Below are positions 44,329 through 54,425 of a stretch of 54,498 bases of DNA, in pieces. A program made the translations under genes and the position numbers. The number at the start of each line of letters is the position of its first letter. Within the stretch, counting starts at the first letter, position 1. Source of the DNA: Candidatus Omnitrophota bacterium (GTDB taxonomy: Bacteria; Hinthialibacterota; Hinthialibacteria; Hinthialibacterales; Hinthialibacteraceae); the NCBI GenBank assembly GCA_016934335.1, contig JAFGTC010000040.1:1-54498 (forward strand), given 5' to 3'. The notes beneath the pieces are model-generated. The model was not told the DNA's origin and made no database searches. It was given only the letters and a program-made list of their open reading frames with translations.

Positions 44329-47300
44329 ATGACGAACCGATATCGAACAAAGCCTACCGTTCTTTTTTGGATTTTGAGTCTGGGGATCCTTTTCTCTCTC
44401 AACGCCGCCGAAACATGGGCCGGAGGAGAGCAGGTTTGGACCGATTTCATCAATGACGGCGACGTCGAGAAGGCGATGCAAGCCTTTGAGGATTCGATCG
44501 AGGCCAATGCGCAGGATCATCTCGCCCATGCGGGGCTGGCTATGCTGGCACCCAGCCGGGCCGGCTCGGAGCATCGCGCGCTGAGTGAATGGCTGGCGGC
44601 TCTGGAGGCGGGCCGATCGCAGCCGGAGGCGGTGCTTTATCTGTTTCAGGCCTTGGAAAATCTTTCAAATCGAGCCGATTATCAAGAAATGCTGACTCGC
44701 GTTGAAGCGATTCTGGCGGATGCCGCCGCGCCCGATCATCTGCGCTCCATGCTGCTCTATAGCCGGACTTTGCTGTTAAACCGCCTTGGGCGCTGGGACG
44801 ATGCGGCGCAAAACAACGCCGGCTTGGGCCTGGTCAATCGCTTTTGGTATTGCGGTCCATTCGACAACGCGGAGGAAGGCGGCCATAACCGGATTTACGG
44901 TCCGGAGGAAGAACTGGATTTACAAGCCGAGTATGAAGGGCGGCGCAAAACCGTTTCCTGGACGCCGCTGCCCCTCGAGCCAGTCAATGGCTATATCGAT
45001 TTGAAAGCCATAATCGATCCATCCGCCGAGTCGACGACCTATCTTGCCGCCATGCTTCAATCCTCGGTTGATCAGCGAATCAAAATCCATCTCGGCCATG
45101 CGGGCGCCTTAAAGGTTTGGCTCAATGGAAAGCTGTTGGCCGACGTCGACCGATATCATGACATTGTTCCCGATCAGGTGAATTTAGACGGCCTGATTCA
45201 ATCCGGTTCGAATATGTTGCTCTTAAAGGCATCGTCGGGCGAAGAGGGAAAATACGGCGTGTATGTTCGCATCGAGCCGAAAGTGGATGACTCCATTACG
45301 ATCCCGCGGCCGTCCGAACTGCAAGAAGCGCCTGATTGGAAGGCTTGTACGCCCCAAGCGGGCGAAGATCCCCAAGTAGTCAATTTTGAGCCGCTCTCTC
45401 TTCAACTGTTAAAGGCCATCGGCGAGGCGGCGGGCGGTTATCCGCACCGGCCGTTGTTTTACGCGCTGCTGCTGCAGCGCTGGCATGCGGCCGATGAAAA
45501 CGACGACAGCGCCAACACGCTGATTTCTCAACTGACTGGTCTGTTCCCCGAGAATCCGCTGCTGTGGCGCTTGCGGGGCGAGTCGGAGAAACAGACCAAC
45601 CGCCAGCGTCTGGGCTATTCGTTCGCGCTGCAGAAAGATCCCGCCGATCAGGCCAGTTTCCTGAATCTATTGGATTATTATCGGAAGTCGCCTTTTGCCG
45701 AAAAGGGGCTCGAATTGATCCGCGACTGGAGCGAGAACAATACGTTGCCGGCGTCGGCCCGATTCGAACAAGCCCGCCTCTTGCGGGAGAAGGGCCTCAA
45801 GGAAGCCGCCGTCGATCTGTTGCAAAATGTCGATCAAAGCGATTGGGGCTTCCAAGAACGAATGCTTTTTTATTCGCTGCAATCCTCTCGAATGACCGAT
45901 TCCCAGAAGCGCGAGAACCTGGAAGCGATCATCCGGGATTATCCGTATCAATCGGAAGCGGTTATGGAACTTTTCCCCATTCTTCTGCGGCAAGGCGATC
46001 TGGAGGCGGCGGAGCGGCGGCTGGAGCATCTTCAGCGCATCGATCCATTCTCCACAGTTGGTTTTATGGAAATGGCCGGGCATCTGCAGGCGAAGAGAAA
46101 TTTTGATGAATCTTTGATGTATCTTGAGAAAGTCAAAAAGATTTGCCCCGATCATTTTGAAGCGCATCGCCTGTCCGCGGTCGCCTATCACCAGATGAGC
46201 GACGATGAAAAAGCGATTGAAGAGCTCAAAGCCGCCTTGATCACCCGCCCGTCCGATCCCTGGTGTCTGGACTATCTGGAATTTCTTCAACCGGACGAAG
46301 ACTCTTACGCCGCTCCCTATTTGATCGATTGGAAAACCATCGAAACGCCGGCCGATCTCGATCTATCCAAAGCCAACTATCAGGTGCTGCTCGATCAGCG
46401 CATCGTGAAGGTCCATCCCAACGGCAACTCCAGCGAAACGATTCGCCAGGCGGTTAAGATTCTGACCGAATCAGGCGTGCGGTATCAGCAAGTTCGCGGC
46501 GTTTATTACGAATCGGGTAATGAGGAAGTGCGCATCAAGCGCGCTCGCGTTTGGAAGCCGGACGGAACTTTCTTCGACGCGCCGGCGCCGGTGCATCGCA
46601 GCGCGTCGAGCCAATCCAACGCCGCGGAGAGACTGTATGAAGATTACCGGGTCGCCATACTCCAGTTTCAAGGGTTGGAAAAAGGATCGGTGCTCGAATT
46701 GGAGTATGAGAAAAAAGACCGCGGTGAAAATCTTTACGCCGAGTATTTCGGCGATCTGGTCTATATCGGCGACCGGTTTTACGAGCCGACGGTGCGCTCC
46801 GATTATGTGCTGATCACGCCGAAATCGCGCGAGTTTTATTATAAATACATACCGCCTCATTATCCCGAATCGGTCGCGGCGCCGCCTTTGGAAACTATGT
46901 CTGAACCCCAAATCGACGAATCCGGCGCCGATCGCGTCTGGCATTGGACTTTTGTGAATCTTCCCCGGCTGCCCCGGGAGCCGCTGATGCCGGCCGCCCC
47001 GGAAATCCTTCCCTATCTGAAAGCATCCACCTTCCAAAGCTGGAAAAACATGACGGAATGGTATTGGAACTTGTCCCGCGATCAATTGATTCCAGGTTCA
47101 ACCGTTCATGATCGATTGGAGAAAGTGCTGGCCGAATATCGGATGAAGTATGAGATTCCTCCCGGGGAAGAGTTGAGCGATTGGGATAAAGTGAGAGCCG
47201 TCAACTCGTTTGTGAACACCGATGTTCGCTATCTGGGTCTTGAGTTCGGCATCCACGGTTATAAGCCGCATAAAGTCGACGAGATCTGCAGCGCTCAATA

Positions 47301-48237
47301 CGGCGACTGCAAAGACAAAGCGGCGCTGGCCGTCGCCATGTTGAAGGAACTGGGCGTCGAAGCGAATATGGTTATTCTTCGCACGACGGATCAGGGAGAG
47401 ATCGACTACGAACTGCCCATGCTGGGGATCTTCAACCATGCGATTTATTATGTTCCCGACATCGATGGAAACGAGTACTGGATCGATGGAACGGCGACCT
47501 TCTTCGATTCCTCCGAATTGCCTCCCGGCGACGCCGGCGCCAACTCGCTGATCGTCAAACCGGGCGGTGATTATGAATTCAAGCGAATCCCCTATTCCAA
47601 ACCTGAAGAGAACGGCGCCCTGTTCACCACCAATCTTCAGTTGGACGATCAGGGGGCGGCGTCGGGATATCGGGCGGCGGAATTTCGAGGATTGTACAAT
47701 CCCGTGGTGCGCCGCACGTATGAAAATCCGGTTAAAGCCAAGGAGATTGTCGACCGGATGCTGGCCGGCGCTTTTCCCGGCGCTCAATCTTCCGACATCG
47801 AATTGTCGGACTTGGAGGATTATTCCACCTCGGAGCGCCTGGCTTATAACATGACCATTCCTCAATACGGCGTAAAACAAAACGGGCGCTGGACGCTGCC
47901 CTCTGCGCTGTTTAAAGAAGAGATGTCGCAGCGCTTCGCCATGCTGTCGCAGCGGGAGTACGATCTAGTGCTCAATTATCCCTGGACGCGAACCAATATC
48001 TTCACCATTGAACTGCCTCAAAAGCCTCAGAATCTCGAGTTGCCCGAAGATCAGAATTTCGAGAGTGAATTCGGCGTATACCGCCGGCAGTTCGAGGTGA
48101 AAGAGAACGCCATTCTAATCAAAGAAGAGATCGCGTTTTATCCGGTGCGCGTTTCCAAAGAAAACTATGCGGAGTTTCGCGAATTCTGCCGGCTGGTCGA
48201 TCGCTACCAGGATGAAAAAATTTCCTTCTCGGAATAA
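44329..48237 (+). CDS. Secreted TPR / DUF3857 / transglutaminase-like protein, catalytic triad intact
   Basis: A 1302-residue exported protein; ATG 44329 gives a signal peptide (TVLFWILSLGILFSLNAAETWA) and is preferred over TTG 44311. Order: helical TPR-like repeats (about 30-175), a beta-sandwich module (about 190-340, ALKVWLNGKLLADVD), a long TPR-like array (about 370-660), DUF3857 (about 680-860), a transglutaminase-like core (about 920-1060) and a C-terminal beta domain to 1302. The papain-type triad is complete: Cys994 in YGDCKDKAALA, His1037 in FNHAIYY, Asp1053 in YWIDGTA. DUF3857-transglutaminase proteins are usually outer-membrane or periplasmic; the core may cross-link, cleave or modify peptides. 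A second gene with the same plan starts 13 bases later. No strong Shine-Dalgarno sequence is visible. Confidence 0.9.
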   Translation: MTNRYRTKPTVLFWILSLGILFSLNAAETWAGGEQVWTDFINDGDVEKAMQAFEDSIEANAQDHLAHAGLAMLAPSRAGSEHRALSEWLAALEAGRSQPEAVLYLFQALENLSNRADYQEMLTRVEAILADAAAPDHLRSMLLYSRTLLLNRLGRWDDAAQNNAGLGLVNRFWYCGPFDNAEEGGHNRIYGPEEELDLQAEYEGRRKTVSWTPLPLEPVNGYIDLKAIIDPSAESTTYLAAMLQSSVDQRIKIHLGHAGALKVWLNGKLLADVDRYHDIVPDQVNLDGLIQSGSNMLLLKASSGEEGKYGVYVRIEPKVDDSITIPRPSELQEAPDWKACTPQAGEDPQVVNFEPLSLQLLKAIGEAAGGYPHRPLFYALLLQRWHAADENDDSANTLISQLTGLFPENPLLWRLRGESEKQTNRQRLGYSFALQKDPADQASFLNLLDYYRKSPFAEKGLELIRDWSENNTLPASARFEQARLLREKGLKEAAVDLLQNVDQSDWGFQERMLFYSLQSSRMTDSQKRENLEAIIRDYPYQSEAVMELFPILLRQGDLEAAERRLEHLQRIDPFSTVGFMEMAGHLQAKRNFDESLMYLEKVKKICPDHFEAHRLSAVAYHQMSDDEKAIEELKAALITRPSDPWCLDYLEFLQPDEDSYAAPYLIDWKTIETPADLDLSKANYQVLLDQRIVKVHPNGNSSETIRQAVKILTESGVRYQQVRGVYYESGNEEVRIKRARVWKPDGTFFDAPAPVHRSASSQSNAAERLYEDYRVAILQFQGLEKGSVLELEYEKKDRGENLYAEYFGDLVYIGDRFYEPTVRSDYVLITPKSREFYYKYIPPHYPESVAAPPLETMSEPQIDESGADRVWHWTFVNLPRLPREPLMPAAPEILPYLKASTFQSWKNMTEWYWNLSRDQLIPGSTVHDRLEKVLAEYRMKYEIPPGEELSDWDKVRAVNSFVNTDVRYLGLEFGIHGYKPHKVDEICSAQYGDCKDKAALAVAMLKELGVEANMVILRTTDQGEIDYELPMLGIFNHAIYYVPDIDGNEYWIDGTATFFDSSELPPGDAGANSLIVKPGGDYEFKRIPYSKPEENGALFTTNLQLDDQGAASGYRAAEFRGLYNPVVRRTYENPVKAKEIVDRMLAGAFPGAQSSDIELSDLEDYSTSERLAYNMTIPQYGVKQNGRWTLPSALFKEEMSQRFAMLSQREYDLVLNYPWTRTNIFTIELPQKPQNLELPEDQNFESEFGVYRRQFEVKENAILIKEEIAFYPVRVSKENYAEFREFCRLVDRYQDEKISFSE

Positions 48238-48250
48238 GGATGTTTACACT

Positions 48251-51200
48251 ATGAAAACGAAACGCTTGTCGACATACATCATCGTCATTTTGTGCGTTGG
48301 TTCTGGCATGATTCCCATCGCCGCCGGATCGCCGGAAACCGCTTGGGATGCGCTTTTGAATAACGACTACGAATCGGCGCATGCGGAATTCGGCGCCATG
48401 GTTGAATCGGCGTCTTCGGAGCAGGCGCTGCAAGGCCTATTATTGACAGCCTGGATGCGCGCCGATTCGCCGGAAATGGCAAAGATTCTCTCCCGATTGG
48501 CCTCCGATTATCCTGACAGCCCCTATCTCGCCGCCTATTTATCGATGTGGGGCGGAGCGGAATTTCACGGCTGGAAGACGCGCGATCGCGTTCAGGCTCT
48601 TGAACAAGGGTTGAAGAAGACTTCCTCCCAACTTCACCGCCGGCAACTGGCATATGAACTGACCGAAACGCTCGACATGCTGCTGGACGACAACTCGGCG
48701 AAGGCGGCGCGAGAGGCCGGGCTGCTGCTTGACCATTGGGCGGTCATCGGCCCCTTCGGACGCTTCGGCGCCGCGGATTTCATGAGGCCGTTCGGGCCGG
48801 AGACCGGATTTCGTTCGTCTTATGCGGGTTGGGAGCGGGAAATTCAATTTCAAAGAGTCGAAAATCCTGACCAGACCGGTTTGGTGGAACTGACCGCCTT
48901 GATTCAACCCGACGCCGGCGTCGCTTACGCCGTGAATGCCGTCGAATCTCAAGACGCCGGCGATGCGTGGCTCACGGTGTATTCTCCCGCAGCGTTCCAG
49001 GTTTGGTGGAACGGGGCGCCGGTCGCTGAAAAAGCCCATTATTTTCTCCATACGGCTAAATCGCACACTGTTTCCGTTCCGGTCAAAGCCGGCAGGAATC
49101 TGCTGGTCATCAAATCGCAGAAGACCAATAATTCATGGTGGGTGCGCGCCTCCTTGCAGGCTAAAGAAAACAGTTCATTGGATGTTCAATCCGTTCCTTT
49201 CAATGCAAGCGACTTTTCCGATGTTTTCTTGACGCCTTTCGAGATCGAGCGGCCGCGAATGGAAGAGAGCGCTACAGAAAATTCTCCCTATCCGTTCGAA
49301 CTTCCCGAATGCGCATCGTTGAGCGACTCGCTGGTTCAAAAGATTCTAATGGCGGTCTGGCATCTGGATCGAGGCGAGTATGAGGCGGCCAGGCGGCCGC
49401 TCCTCGAGGCGTCTCAGTTGGCGCCAAATTTCGCGCTGCCTTATTCTCTCTACGGCGATATTTCCATCCGCTTAGCGGAAGAGCGCGCAGGATCCAAGCC
49501 TCGCTTTCATCAAGAAGCGGAGCTCGCGCTACGCAAAGCACTGGAATTGGATCCTCATTGCACCTCCGCGCTGGTTGGATTGATTACCTATTTCCTCGAT
49601 CGGGATCAGACCGATCAGGCGTTGGAGTGCATCGATCAGCATTTGGAAGACAATCCGGATGTTTTCGAGGAAAACCGCTCGAATATGCTGCTTTACTCGT
49701 ACGGCATTTTGTATTCGAAAAAGAATTTCGATTCCGATGCCGCTTCGCATCTGCAAAAAACATTAAACGGATGGCTCCCTTCGTACGAAGTATATCGGCT
49801 TCTTTTCGATCACTATGTGAGGTACAAAGAAATAGATCGAGCATCCAAAATTCTTGAACAAGCGTTGATTGATTTCCCCGCGTACCCGCCGTTCTTAGAG
49901 CGCGCCAATCAGTTGGAAAGCGATGACGGCGTTGTTCAACAAACGCTCTCGCTTCTTCGGAAAGCGATCCGGATGCATCCCAACAGCTTTCAATATTCGT
50001 TCCTGCTCGGCGAAACGCTGGAAAAAATGAATCGACTCGTGGAAGCGAGCGATTGGTACGATGAACTCTTGTCGCGCTACCCCCAACATCCTCGCCTGCT
50101 GGAGCGAAAAGCGGCGTTGGAGTATCTGTTATCCGATCAAGAGGGAGCTTTAGCCGCCTATCAAAAAGCGTTCGACGTCGCGCCGCAGCACATGAGGCCG
50201 TTCCGGGCTCTTCGCGATGCGGGCGGGAAAGAAGACTTTCCCTATAAACAATATGACGTCCAGTTGGACGACATCGATATCGGCGAAGCCGATCGCTGGA
50301 ATGAATCGCGCGCATCGGGCATTTACCTTCTCGACATTATGGTGCTGGAGATTCACGAAAACGGATCCTACGATCAATATATTCATCAGGCCATCAAAGT
50401 CATGAATCAGGAAGGCATGCGAAAATGGGCCGAGATTGTCATCCCCAGCGGCGGAAATGTGGAAATCCTGTCCGCTCGCACGATCGCTCCGGATGGAACG
50501 GAGTGGGACGTTTCCAACGTTCAGCAACTAAGCGGCCAGCAGTCTCTCTCCATGTACGGCATTGAACCGGGCGTCATCCTTGAATATTCGTACTTGGAGC
50601 GTTCGGGGCGCATCGAACCCGGCGTCAATTTCGCGGGCGGCGGTTATTTCTTCGGATCCGACGACGATCCCATGCTGATTTCCAAACTCACGATCGTCAA
50701 ACCGGAAAGCATTCCCATTCATTTCTCCCAAAATCCTTATGATTTCGAAGGCGATATAATCCGTGAAGATGGAAACATCATCTATACGTGGGAAAAACGC
50801 ATGTGCGAAGGCCTGAAGCCGGAGCGTTTTGCGCCTTCCTTAAGTCAGCGAGTTCCGTCGCTGCAATGGAGCACCTGTCCCGATTGGCTTCCCTTCGTAG
50901 AGCGCGAGCGGCAGTCGGTTTGGGGCTACGAAGAATCGTCGCCCGTCATCGATCAACGCGTCGAGGAATTTCGCTCCGCTTCCAATTCAACACTCGAATA
51001 CATCCAAAATGTGTATGACTATGTTCAAACCGGCATCGAAGAAACTTCGGGAGGATTCACGACGGCGGACACGGCTATTTTGGGCGTCGGCGGGAAATAC
51101 CAGAAATTGCGCTTGGCGCGGCAGCTTCTTCGAAAAGGAGGAGTGAACGTCAGGCTTGCGCTGGCCGTCGATCATGAACAGGACAGCGGTTACCGCCCCA

Positions 51201-52051
51201 TGCCGGTGCTTTCCTATCCAGGCTCGATTGTGCTTGTGATCCCCCGGCAGGAAGGCGTGGACGAGCGGATTTTCCTTGATTTCAGCAGCCGCTTCGCTTC
51301 GCTGGGCAGCCTCGATCCCGGCCTCCGAAAACTGGCCGCGTTGATATACGACGCCGATGCGCCCTTTTTTGAGCCCTTGGATCCAACCTTGTGGGAGAAA
51401 GGGTTGATCGACCGCCGCTTCCAATTAACCGTTCTGGAAGACCAATCCGCCCGCATTGAAGGACAATACGTCTATGACAACATCTACGACCGCCAGATCC
51501 GCGAAGCGCTGACCAATCCCGAAGTGAAGCAGCGCTTGATCGACTCTCAATTGACCGGCGAACTGCGCGGCATTCAAGTCGAGCAATCCGAGATTGTGGA
51601 TCTGGATGACGTCTCGGTTCCTCCCCGCCTGGTTTTTGAGGGCGTGATGCCCGACATCGCCAAAACGGGAGACAGCCGGATGTTTAAAATTTCTCCCGTC
51701 CAGATTCGTACGAATGCGTCCGCATTCATTGGAGAGCCGACGCGCCAGTTCCGCATGGAATTCAAATCCAGCCCCGCGTGGGAGCCGCTCGATCTTCGCT
51801 ATGATCTATCCTATTTTCTGGATCAAGGCGCATCGATTCTTCTGCCGGATGACGTCTTTTTGATAACGGAGTTTGGATTTTACTCGCTGTTTTACGAATG
51901 GGATGGAAGCGAACTGATCGTCCGGCGCTCCTTCCTGATGCCAAGTCAGGACATCGAGCCGGAAGCCTATGATCGGTTCGTCGATTTTTGCCGGACGATC
52001 GACCAGTCGGAGGATCGAGACATCGTTATCCAGACTCGGCTGGCGGAGTAA
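48251..52051 (+). CDS. Secreted TPR / DUF3857 paralogue with dead transglutaminase core
   Basis: A 1266-residue paralogue of the preceding gene, 13 bases downstream and clearly co-transcribed. ATG 48251 follows AAGGA and starts a signal peptide (YIIVILCVGSGMIPIAAG). The same modules appear at the same positions: TPR-like repeats, beta-sandwich (AFQVWWNGAPVAEKA against ALKVWLNGKLLADVD), a second TPR-like array, DUF3857 (about 690-860), transglutaminase-like core and C-terminal beta domain. In the core the segment that holds the catalytic Cys reads GGKYQKLRLARQLL instead of GDCKDKAALAVAML, so the Cys is Lys949. The His block FNHAIYYVP is replaced by SYPGSIVLVIP. The fold remains but catalysis does not; it may be a partner, inhibitor or scaffold for the first protein. 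Confidence 0.9.
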   Translation: MKTKRLSTYIIVILCVGSGMIPIAAGSPETAWDALLNNDYESAHAEFGAMVESASSEQALQGLLLTAWMRADSPEMAKILSRLASDYPDSPYLAAYLSMWGGAEFHGWKTRDRVQALEQGLKKTSSQLHRRQLAYELTETLDMLLDDNSAKAAREAGLLLDHWAVIGPFGRFGAADFMRPFGPETGFRSSYAGWEREIQFQRVENPDQTGLVELTALIQPDAGVAYAVNAVESQDAGDAWLTVYSPAAFQVWWNGAPVAEKAHYFLHTAKSHTVSVPVKAGRNLLVIKSQKTNNSWWVRASLQAKENSSLDVQSVPFNASDFSDVFLTPFEIERPRMEESATENSPYPFELPECASLSDSLVQKILMAVWHLDRGEYEAARRPLLEASQLAPNFALPYSLYGDISIRLAEERAGSKPRFHQEAELALRKALELDPHCTSALVGLITYFLDRDQTDQALECIDQHLEDNPDVFEENRSNMLLYSYGILYSKKNFDSDAASHLQKTLNGWLPSYEVYRLLFDHYVRYKEIDRASKILEQALIDFPAYPPFLERANQLESDDGVVQQTLSLLRKAIRMHPNSFQYSFLLGETLEKMNRLVEASDWYDELLSRYPQHPRLLERKAALEYLLSDQEGALAAYQKAFDVAPQHMRPFRALRDAGGKEDFPYKQYDVQLDDIDIGEADRWNESRASGIYLLDIMVLEIHENGSYDQYIHQAIKVMNQEGMRKWAEIVIPSGGNVEILSARTIAPDGTEWDVSNVQQLSGQQSLSMYGIEPGVILEYSYLERSGRIEPGVNFAGGGYFFGSDDDPMLISKLTIVKPESIPIHFSQNPYDFEGDIIREDGNIIYTWEKRMCEGLKPERFAPSLSQRVPSLQWSTCPDWLPFVERERQSVWGYEESSPVIDQRVEEFRSASNSTLEYIQNVYDYVQTGIEETSGGFTTADTAILGVGGKYQKLRLARQLLRKGGVNVRLALAVDHEQDSGYRPMPVLSYPGSIVLVIPRQEGVDERIFLDFSSRFASLGSLDPGLRKLAALIYDADAPFFEPLDPTLWEKGLIDRRFQLTVLEDQSARIEGQYVYDNIYDRQIREALTNPEVKQRLIDSQLTGELRGIQVEQSEIVDLDDVSVPPRLVFEGVMPDIAKTGDSRMFKISPVQIRTNASAFIGEPTRQFRMEFKSSPAWEPLDLRYDLSYFLDQGASILLPDDVFLITEFGFYSLFYEWDGSELIVRRSFLMPSQDIEPEAYDRFVDFCRTIDQSEDRDIVIQTRLAE

Positions 52052-52150
52052 TCTAAGCAAATTCGATTTTCTGATTTTTACTCTTGCATTTTATTTTGGC
52101 TTTTGATAGATGTAATTTGGAGTAAAAATCTATGGGAAGGACGGAATCGC

Positions 52151-52684
52151 ATGAAACGGCAATCCGCCTTTACCTTAATCGAGTTATTGATCGTCGTCGC
52201 GATTATCGGAGTCTTGGCCGCCATCGCCGTACCCAATTTACAGCGAGCGCGGCTGCAGTCTCTTTTGACGCGGATGATTACCGATATGCGCACGCTCGAC
52301 CAGCAAATCAGCATTTATCAGCTCGATCATGGACGTCCTCCCATTTCGGACTATATCAATGGGAAAAACAGTCTGACGGCTTTATCGACGCCTGTTCCCT
52401 ATATTTCAACCATCCCGTACGATCCCCACAGATTGAATCAAGACATCGCCGAGACGAACGGCGTTTTCTACAATTATTGGTACAACGAAGAAGATCCCTC
52501 GAAACGCTACAACACCGGCGGTTCTCAATGGAGCACGCAAGGCTGGCATATCTATCTCTTATCGGTGGGGATGGATCATGACATCGATTGGGTTACGTAT
52601 CATCCCAGCAACGGTTTGGCGTCGAACGGCGATATTCGATATTTCTCTCCCAAGCGGCTCTCAGATTGGCAGGATTCTTTGTAG
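52151..52684 (+). CDS. Type II pseudopilin-like protein
   Basis: A 177-residue prepilin-type protein. ATG 52151 is preferred over 52103 because GGAAGGA lies 8 bases upstream and the leader is then the standard short basic MKRQSA before FTLIELLIVVAIIG. The stalk (NLQRARLQSLLTRMITDMRTLDQQI, quoted in part) resembles the pseudopilin at 22380-22943, and both heads share a closing pattern (W-x-x-x-S-x-G-x-D then S-N-G). The two are probably distant paralogues using the same export system. It lies 99 bases after the DUF3857 pair on the same strand and ends 27 bases before a convergent gene. Confidence 0.9.
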   Translation: MKRQSAFTLIELLIVVAIIGVLAAIAVPNLQRARLQSLLTRMITDMRTLDQQISIYQLDHGRPPISDYINGKNSLTALSTPVPYISTIPYDPHRLNQDIAETNGVFYNYWYNEEDPSKRYNTGGSQWSTQGWHIYLLSVGMDHDIDWVTYHPSNGLASNGDIRYFSPKRLSDWQDSL

Positions 52685-52711
52685 CCGGAATCCACAGGAT
52701 GATTTCCATTA

Positions 52712-53560
52712 CTACTTCCGACGCTTGGCATCGTGGGCGGCGATTTTTTTTGTTTTCCGCATGATTTGACGAATCAAACGCTTTTCTTTTCGACCCAGCC
52801 GGCGGACGTCCAGGTAGAGTTTCAGCCAGCGAATGCGATCTTTGGTTGTAACAAAGGGGAACGGCGTCGAAAAATTCAAGGCGGCCAGATCCTTGACGAT
52901 CCACCGATGGAGAAGCCAGCGCGGACGAATCACCCGCTGCAAATCGATCAAATGAAGCGAGTCGCCGCTCGCCGCGCCGGGATCGAAGAAGATGTGGCAT
53001 AAATATAAATCGCGATGGATCAAGCGCAAGCGATGCATTCGGCCTATCAAATCCGCCAGAGGTTGAATCAAAGAACGAATGGCCTGACGGTTCTGGGGAT
53101 TCCAGCGCTTCATCCACGATTCCAGCGATTCGCCCGGGACGGCCAGCATGACGACGGCGCTGCGGATTTCTTTTTCGTCCTCGAATTCATGGCCGAACGC
53201 GACGGGAACGGAGGCGGGGACGCCGCCGTCATGGAATTCGCGGAGCCGGTTCCATTCCACCTCGGCCACGCTTCTCGCCTGCGCGGCGTTGCCTACATGG
53301 CGGGATAGAGAGCGCGGCGGGTGAGAAAATCGCTTGAGATAAAAGGTGTAGGAGCGGCCGCTTTCATCCGCCAGCGACAGCCGGATGCGCTCCCGCCAGC
53401 CGCCCAATCCCGGTTTGGAGAGAATTTCGCCGATCTGCGGCTGAAATAGCCCGTCGAGCGAATCCAAGCAATGCCGCCGAAACAGCGGGATGAACTTCTG
53501 CTGAATGTGGATGTCATTGCATGGAACGATAGGGCCCCATGACTCCGGTCGCTGACTCAA
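52712..53560 (-). CDS. WaaP/RfaP-like lipopolysaccharide core kinase
   Basis: A 282-residue protein-kinase-fold enzyme of the family that phosphorylates heptose or Kdo in the LPS inner core. Conserved residues are in order: Lys76 in YTFYLKRF, Glu102 in AEVEWNRL, the catalytic-loop Asp184 in IHRDLYLCHIFF, and the metal Asp206 in LIDLQRV, followed by VKDLAALNFST. Length matches the family (about 265-285). The start is TTG 53560, chosen because GAGGAG lies nine bases upstream and no in-frame ATG is nearby. It indicates an LPS-containing outer membrane. It stands between a convergent pseudopilin gene and a methyltransferase gene on the same strand. Confidence 0.85.
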   Translation of the reverse strand: MSQRPESWGPIVPCNDIHIQQKFIPLFRRHCLDSLDGLFQPQIGEILSKPGLGGWRERIRLSLADESGRSYTFYLKRFSHPPRSLSRHVGNAAQARSVAEVEWNRLREFHDGGVPASVPVAFGHEFEDEKEIRSAVVMLAVPGESLESWMKRWNPQNRQAIRSLIQPLADLIGRMHRLRLIHRDLYLCHIFFDPGAASGDSLHLIDLQRVIRPRWLLHRWIVKDLAALNFSTPFPFVTTKDRIRWLKLYLDVRRLGRKEKRLIRQIMRKTKKIAAHDAKRRK

Positions 53561-53666
53561 AATGGGTTTCTCCTCAGGATGGTAAGTGTGCTTATATCAT
53601 AAAAAGGGTGGAAGATTTTGGAAGATTCATTATCGAGAGGGCGCCATCCTGATGGTTGATTGTTGG

Positions 53667-54425
53667 TTATATTGGCTTTTGAAAGAGTCTATTCGTATGA
53701 ATTTCCTTATACCCAAGACATGAAAGATGGCTGCGCACTTTTTCGAGATTAGGACTGATGTGCATAAATTCTCTTTTATGGTCGGAAACATCAGTGATCA
53801 ACAATCCCCCAGGAGCAAGGATATGGTTGAATGCGTCTAGATACGTTATTGGTTCGTATAGATGCTCCAGAACGTCTGTAGCGATGCAGGCGTCACAGAA
53901 CGGTAAATCAGGAATGGGCTTCGATTGAGTACAATCGAGGAAGGATATAGGAACACTAAGTTTTTCTCCCACCCAAAGCAAAAAGGATTTGCGCATCGTA
54001 GGAATGTCGGTTAAAACCAATCTGGCATCACATTTTTCTTCCCGTAGACGAGTCGCAAGAATCCTCGAATACTGAGCCAAACCGCATCCAAAATCCAAGA
54101 TGACGGCTTCATCTCTTTTTTTGAGAATTTGAAGGACTTCATGGTTTTGGTCTAATTCAGGATCTTTATAGGAAAGCATTCGTAAGAATTGAAGATGAGC
54201 ATGGAATTGGTAGCAGTCAAAAATCTCTTTTTCATTATCATCCACAAAGACTTGGTATAATTTATACGACGTAACGCAGAAACGGCGATACTCGGCGCCG
54301 GCGTATCCATTACGCATCGAATTCCATGACTCCATGAATCTTCTGTGGCTTTCATCCAGAGATATATTCAATCTCTCCGCATTCCATTCGCAGAACAATT
54401 TCTGAGTCACAGTTAAATTAAACAC
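53667..54425 (-). CDS. SAM-dependent class I methyltransferase in an AT-rich segment
   Basis: A 252-residue protein. Residues 1-105 are a helical N-terminal region of unknown role. The Rossmann-type domain follows with SAM motif I AVILDFGCGLAQYS (107-120), the acidic loop LVLTDIPT, and the motif II/III region FCDACIATDVLEHLYEP and LAPGGLLITDVS. It ends without a recognised acceptor motif. GTG 54425 is the only reasonable start, because an in-frame stop lies at 54450-54452. The gene is visibly AT-richer than its neighbours (about 20 G+C of 60 in 54181-54240), suggesting a different origin. Methylation of a surface glycan or a small molecule is a guess from the nearby LPS-kinase gene. Confidence 0.8.
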   Translation of the reverse strand: MFNLTVTQKLFCEWNAERLNISLDESHRRFMESWNSMRNGYAGAEYRRFCVTSYKLYQVFVDDNEKEIFDCYQFHAHLQFLRMLSYKDPELDQNHEVLQILKKRDEAVILDFGCGLAQYSRILATRLREEKCDARLVLTDIPTMRKSFLLWVGEKLSVPISFLDCTQSKPIPDLPFCDACIATDVLEHLYEPITYLDAFNHILAPGGLLITDVSDHKREFMHISPNLEKVRSHLSCLGYKEIHTNRLFQKPI

